A DNA stretch of 9,801 nucleotides from CAG-557 sp045540315 (lineage in GTDB: Bacteria > Bacillota > Clostridia > Oscillospirales > Acutalibacteraceae): positions 1 through 9,801 of the forward strand of contig JAZQHA010000221.1 of NCBI GenBank assembly GCA_045540315.1. The letters run 5' to 3'. Every line of letters begins with the position of its first letter. Position 1 is the stretch's first letter. Shown here piece by piece: positions 1 through 6,486 of this stretch. Position numbers and translations under genes: made by a program. The notes under the pieces are model-generated. The model did no database searches. It saw only the letters and a program-made list of their open reading frames with translations, and had not been told where the DNA came from.

Positions 1-150
1 GATGCATTTCAAGGCCAAGCCAGTCTCGTATGTACTGAGACCGGCTCACCTCGCCTTAGGGTATCTCCAGAGGTTATGTGGCTAACGCCTGGCAACGGAT
101 TCGAAGGAGTATTTACGGTTGTATCAAACGTAGATTGGAAAATTGAATAA
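1..150 (+). CDS. C-terminal end of a BACON/Ig-like fibre-type protein (5' partial)
   Basis: The reading frame is open from base 1 and stops at TAA 148-150, giving 49 residues of a protein whose start lies outside the window. The last about 30 residues (RLRVSPEVMWL ... FTVVSNVDWKIE) look like the first strands of a BACON-type Ig-like domain: a hydrophobic strand, a glycine turn, then the V-x-SN-x-x-W signature. The protein stops straight after this signature, where a normal BACON domain would carry on with its second half. That second half is found at the start of the next gene. The end of the 200-aa protein at 166-768 has the same layout (TVESNTSWTVE). The likely role is a virion surface or fibre component, inferred from the domain type and context. 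The upstream part cannot be judged. Confidence 0.75.
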   Translation, partial: DAFQGQASLVCTETGSPRLRVSPEVMWLTPGNGFEGVFTVVSNVDWKIE

Positions 151-165
151 TAAAATACTAAAATT

Positions 166-768
166 ATGGCAAAACCAAGTTGGGTAAAAACAAACCCCTC
201 ATCAGGTAGTGGTAATGCGACCGTATCAGTATCATCAACTGCAGAACATACAGGCCGCGTTGCGCGTACGGGGGTCCTTACATTCAAGGCTGCAAATGTA
301 GCCAATGTTGAGCGCACGGTAAATCAGGCGGGTAAGCCTGAGCATGTTGATATTGATGATGCAGCATCGGCAGATAAAGCTGGTAAGGTGGTGACTATTT
401 CGGGTATCTCTAATTCGAAGAAGTTGACCTTTGAGCTTGGCACCGGTGACCTCGATATCGTGCTGCCATCGAGTTATATCGCAAACTCGCTTACTACGAA
501 CAACGGCGCAGACATTTCAGGCGACCCTGGCGCGAGCGCGGAGTACCCATTCTCTATCGCTATTACCGTACCAGCCAACACATCTACAAGTTCCAAGAGC
601 CGACAGATTATCGTCACCGACGAGGCGGGTCATACAGATGTGTGTACGCTTACTTCAGCTGCTGGCGATGCTTATCTCAATGTTCAGTTGGGCGATATCG
701 AACTTGACTACAAGGGCACAGCAGTCAATGTGACAGTAGAGTCTAACACTTCATGGACTGTTGAGTAA
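166..768 (+). CDS. BACON/Ig-like fibre subunit with half-domains at both ends
   Basis: This 200-aa protein has three parts. Residues 1-57 (MAKPSWVKTNPSSGSGNATV ... RTGVLTF ... NQAG) match the second half of a BACON domain: W, P-x-SGSG, the R-x-G strand and the closing V-x-Q-A-G. Residues 58-167 form a complete Ig-like beta-rich domain. Residues 168-200 (YLNVQLGDIEL ... NVTVESNTSWTVE) match the first half of another BACON domain and end right after the SN-x-x-W motif. There is no signal peptide or membrane segment. The start at 166 has an A-rich leader (aaaattATG), as expected for Bacteroidota. It lies 15 bases after the upstream stop and in the same frame. The following gene starts two bases after this stop, so the genes are probably translated together. 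BACON domains are associated with carbohydrate or mucin binding in Bacteroidota; a phage fibre or adhesin role is inferred. Confidence 0.75.
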   Translation: MAKPSWVKTNPSSGSGNATVSVSSTAEHTGRVARTGVLTFKAANVANVERTVNQAGKPEHVDIDDAASADKAGKVVTISGISNSKKLTFELGTGDLDIVLPSSYIANSLTTNNGADISGDPGASAEYPFSIAITVPANTSTSSKSRQIIVTDEAGHTDVCTLTSAAGDAYLNVQLGDIELDYKGTAVNVTVESNTSWTVE

Positions 769-770
769 TT

Positions 771-1061
771 ATGGCTAAGTTAGTTAAAAAGTGGGGAGAC
801 CACAGTGGAGATACTTTCACTGTGGTATACGACCCGCAAGGTGGCGAAGCCATTTTCTCATCAGCACCTAATAAAGGGATGGAGAGAGAATCTATTGTAG
901 AAGTAAAGGGAACAGAGGAATCTATTGTAATACTCGTGATACAAGGTTCTTCTGCGTCAAAGTGGCAAAGCCATGCTGAGCTAATGCGCGGTAACGTGAA
1001 GTGTGGTATTTTCCTCGATGAAAAAGGTACTCCTTGCACAGTAATAATTAACAGAATATGA
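771..1061 (+). CDS. Small BACON half-domain protein (adapter-like)
   Basis: This 96-aa protein starts two bases after the previous stop and overlaps the next gene by ATGA. Residues 1-58 (MAKLVKKWGDHSGDT ... VVY ... AIFSSAPNKGMERE ... VIQG) resemble the second half of a BACON domain. They are clearly paralogous to residues 1-61 of the next protein: both share LVK-x-W, V-x-Y, AIFSS-x-x-N-x-G-x-ER and a closing Q. The remainder (residues 60-96, ending CTVIINRI) is a short beta-prone tail. It could be another first half, but it lacks the SN-x-x-W signature, so that reading is weak. There is no signal peptide. Its position suggests a linker between the 200-aa fibre subunit and the LamG protein, or a remnant of a larger cassette. 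The molecular role is not known. Confidence 0.65.
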   Translation: MAKLVKKWGDHSGDTFTVVYDPQGGEAIFSSAPNKGMERESIVEVKGTEESIVILVIQGSSASKWQSHAELMRGNVKCGIFLDEKGTPCTVIINRI

Positions 1062-2332
1062 CACAGCTCGTCAAACAATGGCCTACAGGCACAGGCCACC
1101 TCTCCGTTGCCTATGAGGGTAACGGTGATGGCACTGCTATCTTCTCATCGAGCGAGAATACAGGCGAGGAGCGCACTATGGATGTGTCGTTCGTCGATGC
1201 TTCACGCTCCGTTATTGTTGTGCGGACTGTGCGACAGGCCGCGGCAGAGGTTACAGAAACATATACACGCCTCACCTATATCGAGGCTGCGGGCGCGCAG
1301 TATATCAATACGGGGTATGTAGTGCAGGAGGATGACATTATCGAGATGGACTATATCCGTACATCGTCAACAAGTGCCGACAAGGCTCTATTTGGCGCAA
1401 CCGATGGCACTAATGGTATATGGTATAGCATCTATGGCACTACTGCTTATTATCGCTTTGGTCATAACGCATCAGATAGCGTCAGCGGTGCGGGCAATAG
1501 ATATGGGGTAAAGTTACAGAAGGGCAATGTCGAAATCGACAACTTTACCGAGACACTCTCATTCACAGCGTTGCCAGATGTGCCGTTGTATCTTTTTGCG
1601 GGCAATAACAAAAATGAAAGTCAATGGATGTATTGCTACTGCAAGACTCGCGCGTTTAAGATTACCAAGCAGACAGGTGAGGTGGTTATGGAACTACGTG
1701 CTTGCAAGCGCAATAGCGATGGTAAGATAGGTATGCTCGATAGTGTGTCAGGTAAATTCTTTGAGAACAGTGGCACAGGCGAGGACTTCATAGCAGGTGC
1801 TGAGATAAAGACTACCTCAGAGTACGAACTTATCGATTATGTTACGTTCACAAAGGATAAACTTTATGACCTCGGTGTAGTCAAGAGTACATATACCTTG
1901 GAGGTTATGTTCAAGCGTAGCGAGAGCACCACCACGCCTTATCTATACGGTATCGTAACAAACCCTCATACAGCATCTGTAACCGCTTATATGTCAAGTG
2001 GCGGTGCTTGGCGATTTGGCTCATCATATAAGGGGTTAAGCACCAATAACACCATCATAAATAGGGTTATCATCTCGAATGGAACAACAAACTTTAATTT
2101 CGGTACAGGAACATTCACAAAATCGACATTCACAACCCCTGATACAGTAGTGCTTGGAGGCTATAGGTCTGCATTGGGTTCGTTAATAAGGAACTATCAA
2201 GGTAGAGTGTACTTCTTCCGTATCACCGAGGGCAGCACCCCTATAATTGATTACTACCCTTGCAAGCGCAAGAGCGATGGCGTAGAGGGGTTCTGGGATT
2301 GTGTGAGTCAAACATTTGTAGAGAGCATATAG
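1058..2332 (+). CDS. Tandem LamG/ConA-like fibre protein, probable receptor-binding end
   Basis: This 424-aa protein starts inside the previous stop (ATGA). Residues 1-61 are a BACON second half (LVKQWPTGTGH ... AIFSSSENTGEERT ... VRQAA). Two LamG/concanavalin A-like jelly-roll domains follow, at about 68-245 and 255-424. The first opens with TYIEAAGAQYINTGY and closes with ACKRNSDGKIGMLDSVSGKF. The second is more diverged at its start but closes with the same block, PCKRKSDGVEGFWDCVSQTF. This repeated C-K-R-x-SDG...D-x-VS block marks a tandem duplication. The second copy ends almost at the stop codon and lacks the usual short glycine-rich tail. Domains of this type bind glycans, so this is the best candidate for the host-surface contact protein of the cassette. 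That role is inferred from domain type and from its place as the last gene before a new promoter. Confidence 0.75.
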   Translation: MTQLVKQWPTGTGHLSVAYEGNGDGTAIFSSSENTGEERTMDVSFVDASRSVIVVRTVRQAAAEVTETYTRLTYIEAAGAQYINTGYVVQEDDIIEMDYIRTSSTSADKALFGATDGTNGIWYSIYGTTAYYRFGHNASDSVSGAGNRYGVKLQKGNVEIDNFTETLSFTALPDVPLYLFAGNNKNESQWMYCYCKTRAFKITKQTGEVVMELRACKRNSDGKIGMLDSVSGKFFENSGTGEDFIAGAEIKTTSEYELIDYVTFTKDKLYDLGVVKSTYTLEVMFKRSESTTTPYLYGIVTNPHTASVTAYMSSGGAWRFGSSYKGLSTNNTIINRVIISNGTTNFNFGTGTFTKSTFTTPDTVVLGGYRSALGSLIRNYQGRVYFFRITEGSTPIIDYYPCKRKSDGVEGFWDCVSQTFVESI

Positions 2333-2379
2333 TAATTGTTAAATATTGTTAGAAATAGTCTGCTATTAAAAAATATTAT

Positions 2380-2387
2380 TATATTTG
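2380..2387 (+). promoter_or_regulatory. Candidate Bacteroidota -7 promoter element
   Basis: TATATTTG fits the Bacteroidota -7 consensus TAnnTTTG. It lies in the AT-rich 127-base gap between the fibre cassette and the 214-aa structural gene, giving a leader of about 65 bases. No clear TTG -33 element sits at the expected distance: the nearest TTG, at 2346-2348, is about 30 bases upstream. The location at a functional boundary supports it; the missing -33 box lowers confidence. The rest of the gap shows only a short weak hairpin (AATAG-tctg-CTATT, 2354-2367) and an A-rich translation leader. Confidence 0.5.
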
Positions 2388-2459
2388 CAAAAGAAAAGTA
2401 ATTCGAGGCCAGTTAAGGGTAGCTGCTCGGCAATATTAACAACATAAAATATAAAAACT

Positions 2460-3104
2460 ATGGGATTAAACTGTGGATGCCCTGCTGGTCCACATCTCGC
2501 AGACCTCGAGATTAAGGACTGTAAGGAAAGTATGGGTCAAGTACAAAAAATAGCGTTTCAGCGCATATATAAGTCCGCTGGAGTGCTTAACTCAATCACT
2601 GACCCGCTTAAAAAAGCATCATTTTCGACTTTATTCTCGGCCGCGGATAGTACAAAGATGGTAATTTCACCATATATCCAAGGACCGGCTTCTGAGCCTG
2701 GCGCGGCTCGCACATTTGGTGGTGGTAATCAGACGCTCGGCGGCATTGAAATTATTATCGGCCGCGAACCAACGACGTTTACAGCTACTATCTACCAGGA
2801 AAGCCAAAAAACAATTGCACAGCTCAAGCAGTACATGTGTGAAAATGTGGGTGTATGGCTTGTAGATGAGAACGGCAATATTGGCTGTTTGGTTGATGAT
2901 GTTGATAATCCAACGGCCTATATGCCAATTCCAATCGGTAAGTTGTTTATCGGTGACAAGAAGCTGGGTGGTTTCGAGGAGCCAGATAGCAATACAATAG
3001 AGTGGTCATTCTTCCCCAATTGGAGCGACAATTTCTATATCATTAAGCAAGAGGATTTGGATTTTAATCCGCTTACTGAGTGGATTAATGTTGCTTCGGC
3101 ATAA
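2460..3104 (+). CDS. Phage structural protein, tail-tube-like
   Basis: This 214-aa protein has no membrane segment or signal peptide and is largely beta-rich. Notable blocks are an N-terminal cysteine cluster (C5, C7, C21), a helix-prone stretch GQVQKIAFQRIYKS, a glycine loop ARTFGGGNQTLGG (83-95), IIIGREPTTFT (98-108), PIPIGKLFIGDKKLGG (156-171) and a C-terminal FFPNWSDNFY followed by DFNPL. The pattern recalls a family of Bacteroidales phage virion proteins whose size and fold prediction suit a tail tube or major tail subunit; this is recognition from memory, not a search. The start follows a typical A-rich leader (aaaaactATG). It is the first gene after the candidate promoter, which fits a highly made structural protein. 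A head decoration or cement protein remains possible, especially because the next genes encode head proteins. Confidence 0.55.
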   Translation: MGLNCGCPAGPHLADLEIKDCKESMGQVQKIAFQRIYKSAGVLNSITDPLKKASFSTLFSAADSTKMVISPYIQGPASEPGAARTFGGGNQTLGGIEIIIGREPTTFTATIYQESQKTIAQLKQYMCENVGVWLVDENGNIGCLVDDVDNPTAYMPIPIGKLFIGDKKLGGFEEPDSNTIEWSFFPNWSDNFYIIKQEDLDFNPLTEWINVASA

Positions 3105-3115
3105 AATTTTATGCT

Positions 3116-3328
3116 ATGAGAAAGAAAAAAGAGCAAAAAGTAATGCTCGTGGCCCCGGCGCATGGTCTATCGCAGGAGTTCGGCCTTGCCCATGCCGAGC
3201 GCCTGCTAGACATGGGGCCTTATGTAAATGGTGGATGGGAATTACCACACGATAGCAAATATCACTACGACGAAGAAAATGGTCTTAGACTTAAATCAGA
3301 TAAAGCAAATTCTGTTGAAGCCGACTAA
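3116..3328 (+). CDS. Small conserved-looking phage protein of unknown function
   Basis: This 70-aa protein has a lysine/arginine-rich start (MRKKKEQKVM), then FGLAHAERLLDMG, NGGWELP and a charged C-terminus (YHYDEENGLRLKSDKA). It starts 11 bases after the preceding gene and overlaps the portal-like gene by 50 bases if that gene starts at 3279. The compact motifs HAERLL and GGWELP suggest a folded domain rather than a chance frame, and codon use resembles the neighbours. It has no cysteine cluster, membrane helix or recognisable enzyme motif. Its place between a virion protein and the portal suggests a role in virion assembly, but nothing in the sequence identifies it. Confidence 0.65.
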   Translation: MRKKKEQKVMLVAPAHGLSQEFGLAHAERLLDMGPYVNGGWELPHDSKYHYDEENGLRLKSDKANSVEAD

Positions 3329-5015
3329 GCGTCAGGTTATTCAGAAAGCTGTAAATATGCAGCGCCGTCTTAGGTTTCATACTGAGACGAATATCGCTGT
3401 ATCTGATATTAGTCAACCTACGTCCATTTTTCTAGATTGGGTGAAGAATTTGCTTCCGAAGGATAAATTTAATATTTTCCTTCAGCTGTTTAAGTTTCCA
3501 TTGCCAACTCCCGCCGTAGTTGAGGACGTCTATAGAGAACTCGAAAGAGTTTTCTATAGCCGTAACTCATCGAGTTCATACCAATTTACTGATTCAGAAC
3601 TCGCAGAAGATTGGGCGCTATATAAAAAGAATAAATTGAACGAACCCGAAGTATGGAAAACACTTGGTTGGAAGAAAATGCAAGTATCGCCCAACAGTAT
3701 TTTGGTAGTCGACCTTCCTCAAGTTCAAATATCTTCGCGTCCAGAACCTTATTTCTATTGGCTTGAAATCGATGCAGTAATCGACTATCAAACTTCTGCG
3801 CTCGATGAAAATATGTTTGACTGGCTAATATTCAAACAGCCTGAGAACAAAATAGCAGTTCTTGATACTTCTAGCATAAGAGTGTATCAGCTGAATGAGA
3901 AGAACGAAATCCAGTCCTTAGTCTCAGAGGCAAACCATGGTCTAGGCTATTGCCCAGCTCGATTCTTTTGGTCGGCTCCACTTAACGAAAAGAATAAGGA
4001 CCTTAAGAAAAATCCTATCACCAAGGAGCTGTCAAACTTGGACTGGTATTTGTTCTTCGCATTGTCTAAGCAGCACTTAGACTTATACGCTCCATACCCT
4101 ATATATAGCGCGTATGAGGCAGATTGTAACTTTGAAAATAATGAAACAGGCGAATATTGCGATGGAGGATTTTTGCGCAATGCTAAAGGCGAGTATAAAA
4201 TACTCAATGATGGCTCGGTTGAAAAATGCCCTTGCTGCAACGAAAAACGAATTGCTGGGCCTGGCTCATTCTTAGAAGTACCTATTCCGAATCAGTCTGA
4301 GGGTATAGCTGATATGCGTAACCCTGTTCAGATTACAACTATCGATAGAGATTCGCTTGACTATAACGTCAAAGAGTGTATGAGGCTCAAAAATGATATT
4401 GTCATATCAGTAGTTGGTTCGGGTGGTACTGTAAGCGAAAAAGAGGCAATCAACGAGACTCAGGTAACTGCTAATTTTGAAAGCAAAACTTCGGTGCTTA
4501 ATGCTCTCAAAACAAATTTTGAATCCGCACAGAAGTTTGTCGAGGACACAGCGTGCAAACTCAGATATGGAGCAGCTTTCATAGCTTCTTCGATAAGCTG
4601 GGGCACAGAGTTTTACGTTTTTACAGTAACAGAGCTTTATTCAAAATATAAGCAGGCAAAAGAAAACGGAGCATTAAATTCAGAGCTTGATGCGATATCG
4701 CAGCAAATTCTTGAAGTAGAATACCGCAACAACCCGCTCGTTTTGCAGAGAATGCTTATTTTGAAACAGTTAGAGCCTTATCCCCACAAAACATTAGACG
4801 AGGTATTGAAGCTGTATGAAAAGCAACTGCTAAGTGAGAACTTAGTAAAGCTCAAGATAAATTTCACCGCTTTGGTCGAAAGATTTGAGCGTGAAAATAT
4901 TAACATAATTGAGTTTGCATCAAATAAGCCATTACGAGAAAAAATCAACATAATTAGTAAAAAACTTTTAGAGTATGTATCAGAAGATGGACTTACAGCA
5001 GTTGAAAAGCCTTAG
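3279..5015 (+). CDS. Portal-like protein with an embedded cysteine cluster
   Basis: This 578-aa protein is read as the portal, the dodecameric ring through which DNA enters the head. Size, position two genes before the scaffold and an alpha-helical C-terminal half all fit. The start at 3279 gives MVLDLNQIKQILLKPTKRQV. An in-frame ATG at 3228 would add 17 residues of low-complexity sequence and deepen the overlap with the 70-aa gene, so it was not chosen. Residues 1-180 are mainly helical with a conserved-looking RRLRFHTETNI. A cysteine cluster sits in the middle: C283, C294, C317, C319 and C320 (CPCC), followed by RIAGPGSFLEVP, like a zinc ribbon. Residues around 380-395 (SGGTVSEKEAINETQV) start the long helical stem or clip region usual in portals. 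The gene ends inside the next one. The assignment rests on context and overall layout, not on a catalytic motif. Confidence 0.65.
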   Translation: MVLDLNQIKQILLKPTKRQVIQKAVNMQRRLRFHTETNIAVSDISQPTSIFLDWVKNLLPKDKFNIFLQLFKFPLPTPAVVEDVYRELERVFYSRNSSSSYQFTDSELAEDWALYKKNKLNEPEVWKTLGWKKMQVSPNSILVVDLPQVQISSRPEPYFYWLEIDAVIDYQTSALDENMFDWLIFKQPENKIAVLDTSSIRVYQLNEKNEIQSLVSEANHGLGYCPARFFWSAPLNEKNKDLKKNPITKELSNLDWYLFFALSKQHLDLYAPYPIYSAYEADCNFENNETGEYCDGGFLRNAKGEYKILNDGSVEKCPCCNEKRIAGPGSFLEVPIPNQSEGIADMRNPVQITTIDRDSLDYNVKECMRLKNDIVISVVGSGGTVSEKEAINETQVTANFESKTSVLNALKTNFESAQKFVEDTACKLRYGAAFIASSISWGTEFYVFTVTELYSKYKQAKENGALNSELDAISQQILEVEYRNNPLVLQRMLILKQLEPYPHKTLDEVLKLYEKQLLSENLVKLKINFTALVERFERENINIIEFASNKPLREKINIISKKLLEYVSEDGLTAVEKP

Positions 5016-5442
5016 TTTAGAGGCATTGAAAACTCACAGGGCACAAGCGTCAGCTAGAAAAACCGAGCTTGAAGGCCTTAAGGCAAAAGGTGGTAAGAAC
5101 TGGTCCGACCAGTTGCAAGAAGAGCTTGATGAGGTAGTTCTTTTTCTTGTTGACCTCGACGAGGCAATTGAGGAAAAGCAAGCAGCTACTAAAATCGAGT
5201 CAGCAGCTCCTTCCTATATTCCTGAGAAAGGCACTGAGAAGATGGTGCATTTGTCTATCGTGCATGGGCGCCGATTTAATCCTAACACAGGAAAAGAGGA
5301 GTCAACTCCTTATACCCAGGTATTTACGTTCGCGGAGTGGCAACTCTTTAAGAAGAACTTCGCTCGCCTTGGCTATGCCATTTTGGCAGTTTTGCACGAC
5401 CCATATGGAGATGCTGCGGGGCTTGTTGCAAAGAGTAAATAA
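4975..5442 (+). CDS. Head-region protein of unknown function with helical N-terminus
   Basis: This protein is 155 aa if started at 4975, or 151 aa from the next ATG at 4987; neither start has a clear ribosome site, and both overlap the end of the portal-like gene (41 or 29 bases). Residues 5-75 are charged and helical, coiled-coil-like (LQQLKSLSLEALKTHRA ... EELDEVVLFLVDLDEAIEEK). Residues 90-152 form a separate folded segment: MVHLSIVHGRRFNPNTGKEE, FTFAEWQLFKKNF, LGYAILAVLHDPYGDAAG. No protease triad or other enzyme motif is visible, so it is not obviously the prohead protease often found here. The position between portal and scaffold suggests a minor head protein or assembly factor. The exact role is unknown. 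Confidence 0.65.
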   Translation: MYQKMDLQQLKSLSLEALKTHRAQASARKTELEGLKAKGGKNWSDQLQEELDEVVLFLVDLDEAIEEKQAATKIESAAPSYIPEKGTEKMVHLSIVHGRRFNPNTGKEESTPYTQVFTFAEWQLFKKNFARLGYAILAVLHDPYGDAAGLVAKSK

Positions 5443-5460
5443 TATCTAAACCACAAAGCT

Positions 5461-6408
5461 ATGTTGACAGTTGAAATGTTAAGGCAGAGCTCGGCTCTTA
5501 CGGGACTTAGCGACGAACAGTTGGCGGCCATCGCCGAAATGTCAAAAAACGATGAGAACACCGTAATAGGCACTAGAATTGGTGCACTGCATGGGCAGTA
5601 CGATACCGACATTTTTGGAATCACCGGTATCAAAAAGAAGGATGGCGAGAAGAGCTATGAGTATGCCAAGCGCGTACTCGGAGAGTATAAGACAAAAGCT
5701 GAGTCAGTAAAAACGATTCAAGCAGAGCTTGAGGGCGCAAAGGCCCAGATAACAGAGCTTCAGGGAAAACTTGAAAAAGGCGTGGGTGACGAGACTTTGG
5801 GGCAGCAGTTAAAGGACGCTAAGGCACAAGTTACTCAGCTCCAGGCTCAGTTGCGAACAAAGGAAACTGAGTTTGCCACTAAACAGTCAGAGTTTGAGGC
5901 TACTATTAAAAGTACTCATGTAGATTATGCCTTTCAAGCAGCTACATCTGGACTTAAATTTAAGGCAGGTATTACCGAGCCTATTCAGAAGACTCTTTTG
6001 GGTGCAGCTAAAGCTGAAATTTTGGCGAAAGGCACGCCTGATTTTATCGAGGATGGCCAGGGAGGTAAGAAGCTTGTTCTCCGCGGAGCAGATGGTAATA
6101 TCTTGAATAATCCAAAGAATAACCTCAATCCTTACACCGTGCAGGAGCTCATCATGGAAACATCTCTTAAGGATGTTATAGATACAGGTCGTCATCAAAC
6201 GGGTGGAGGTACAAGCGGAGCTGGAACGGGCGGCGGAGGTACAAGTGGAGTTCTTGATTTATCGGGTGCAAAGAGTCAAGTAGAGGCCGACAAAGCGATT
6301 GAGGCCCATCTGCTTTCGAACGGCTTAACACGTGATTCTCAGGAATTCGCAGAGAAGTCATTGCAGCTACGAACTGAGAACAACGTAGCCGACTTACCAT
6401 TGCGATAA
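5461..6408 (+). CDS. Capsid scaffolding protein
   Basis: This 315-aa protein lies directly before the major capsid gene, the standard place for a scaffold. Residues 1-75 are a compact N-terminal part starting LTVEMLRQSS. Residues about 78-150 are a long coiled coil rich in K, E, Q and A. Residues 155-240 contain GLKFKAGITEPIQKTLL and a short beta segment. A glycine-rich linker (GGGTSGAGTGGGGTSG, 248-263) leads to a helical C-terminal tail (264-315) that would bind capsid subunits. This resembles GP20-type scaffolds of tailed phages: an N-terminal folded part, a coiled coil, then a charged C-terminal helix. Scaffolds direct assembly of the procapsid and leave or are degraded before DNA packaging. 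The start at 5461 is 18 bases after the previous stop with a cacaaagctATG leader. Codon use is similar to its neighbours. Confidence 0.75.
   Translation: MLTVEMLRQSSALTGLSDEQLAAIAEMSKNDENTVIGTRIGALHGQYDTDIFGITGIKKKDGEKSYEYAKRVLGEYKTKAESVKTIQAELEGAKAQITELQGKLEKGVGDETLGQQLKDAKAQVTQLQAQLRTKETEFATKQSEFEATIKSTHVDYAFQAATSGLKFKAGITEPIQKTLLGAAKAEILAKGTPDFIEDGQGGKKLVLRGADGNILNNPKNNLNPYTVQELIMETSLKDVIDTGRHQTGGGTSGAGTGGGGTSGVLDLSGAKSQVEADKAIEAHLLSNGLTRDSQEFAEKSLQLRTENNVADLPLR
6205..6250 (+). repeat. Short direct repeat encoding a Gly-rich linker
   Basis: GGAGGTACAAGCGGAG at 6205-6220 recurs at 6235-6250 with one change (AGT for AGC), 30 bases apart. The repeat lies in frame in the scaffold gene and encodes two copies of GGTSG. 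The period is a multiple of three, so copy-number change would alter only linker length. Confidence 0.8.
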
Positions 6409-6416
6409 ACAGTAAA

Positions 6417-6456
6417 ATGCTATGAGGCGTAAAAGGGTAATGCACCATAGTAGCAT
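6417..6456 (+). repeat. Inverted repeat in the leader of the capsid gene
   Basis: ATGCTA (6417-6422) pairs perfectly with TAGCAT (6451-6456), and CTATG (6420-6424) can instead pair with CATAG (6446-6450). The two registers share the same arms, so one hairpin or the other could form in the 78-base gap between scaffold and capsid genes. There is no T-run after it, so it is not a terminator. It could stabilise or mark a processed 5' end of capsid mRNA, but this is a guess and the stem is AT-rich. Confidence 0.4.
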
Positions 6457-6486
6457 AAGTATTAACAAATAAAAACAATAAAAATT

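Noticed and set aside
743..1099. Minus-strand open frame of 118 codons
   Set aside because: It covers the BACON genes on the opposite strand, has no recognisable domain, and every supported gene is on the + strand.
1..2332. Diversity-generating retroelement target in the fibre genes
   Set aside because: No reverse transcriptase, template repeat or adenine-biased variable region is visible in the window.
2354..2367. Hairpin AATAG-tctg-CTATT as a terminator of the fibre cassette
   Set aside because: The stem is only five pairs, AT-rich, and followed by A rather than T on the + strand.
3228..3278. Upstream ATG extending the portal-like gene by 17 residues
   Set aside because: The added residues are the other frame of the 70-aa gene and look like a low-complexity shadow; the sequence from 3279 reads as a natural start.
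5147..5449. Overlapping + strand frame inside the 155-aa gene
   Set aside because: It is in a different frame of a gene with a better protein sequence and has no independent leader.
6176..6478. Minus-strand open frame opposite the scaffold end
   Set aside because: It runs against the gly-rich repeat and the capsid leader, has a composition typical of an antisense shadow and no conserved motif.
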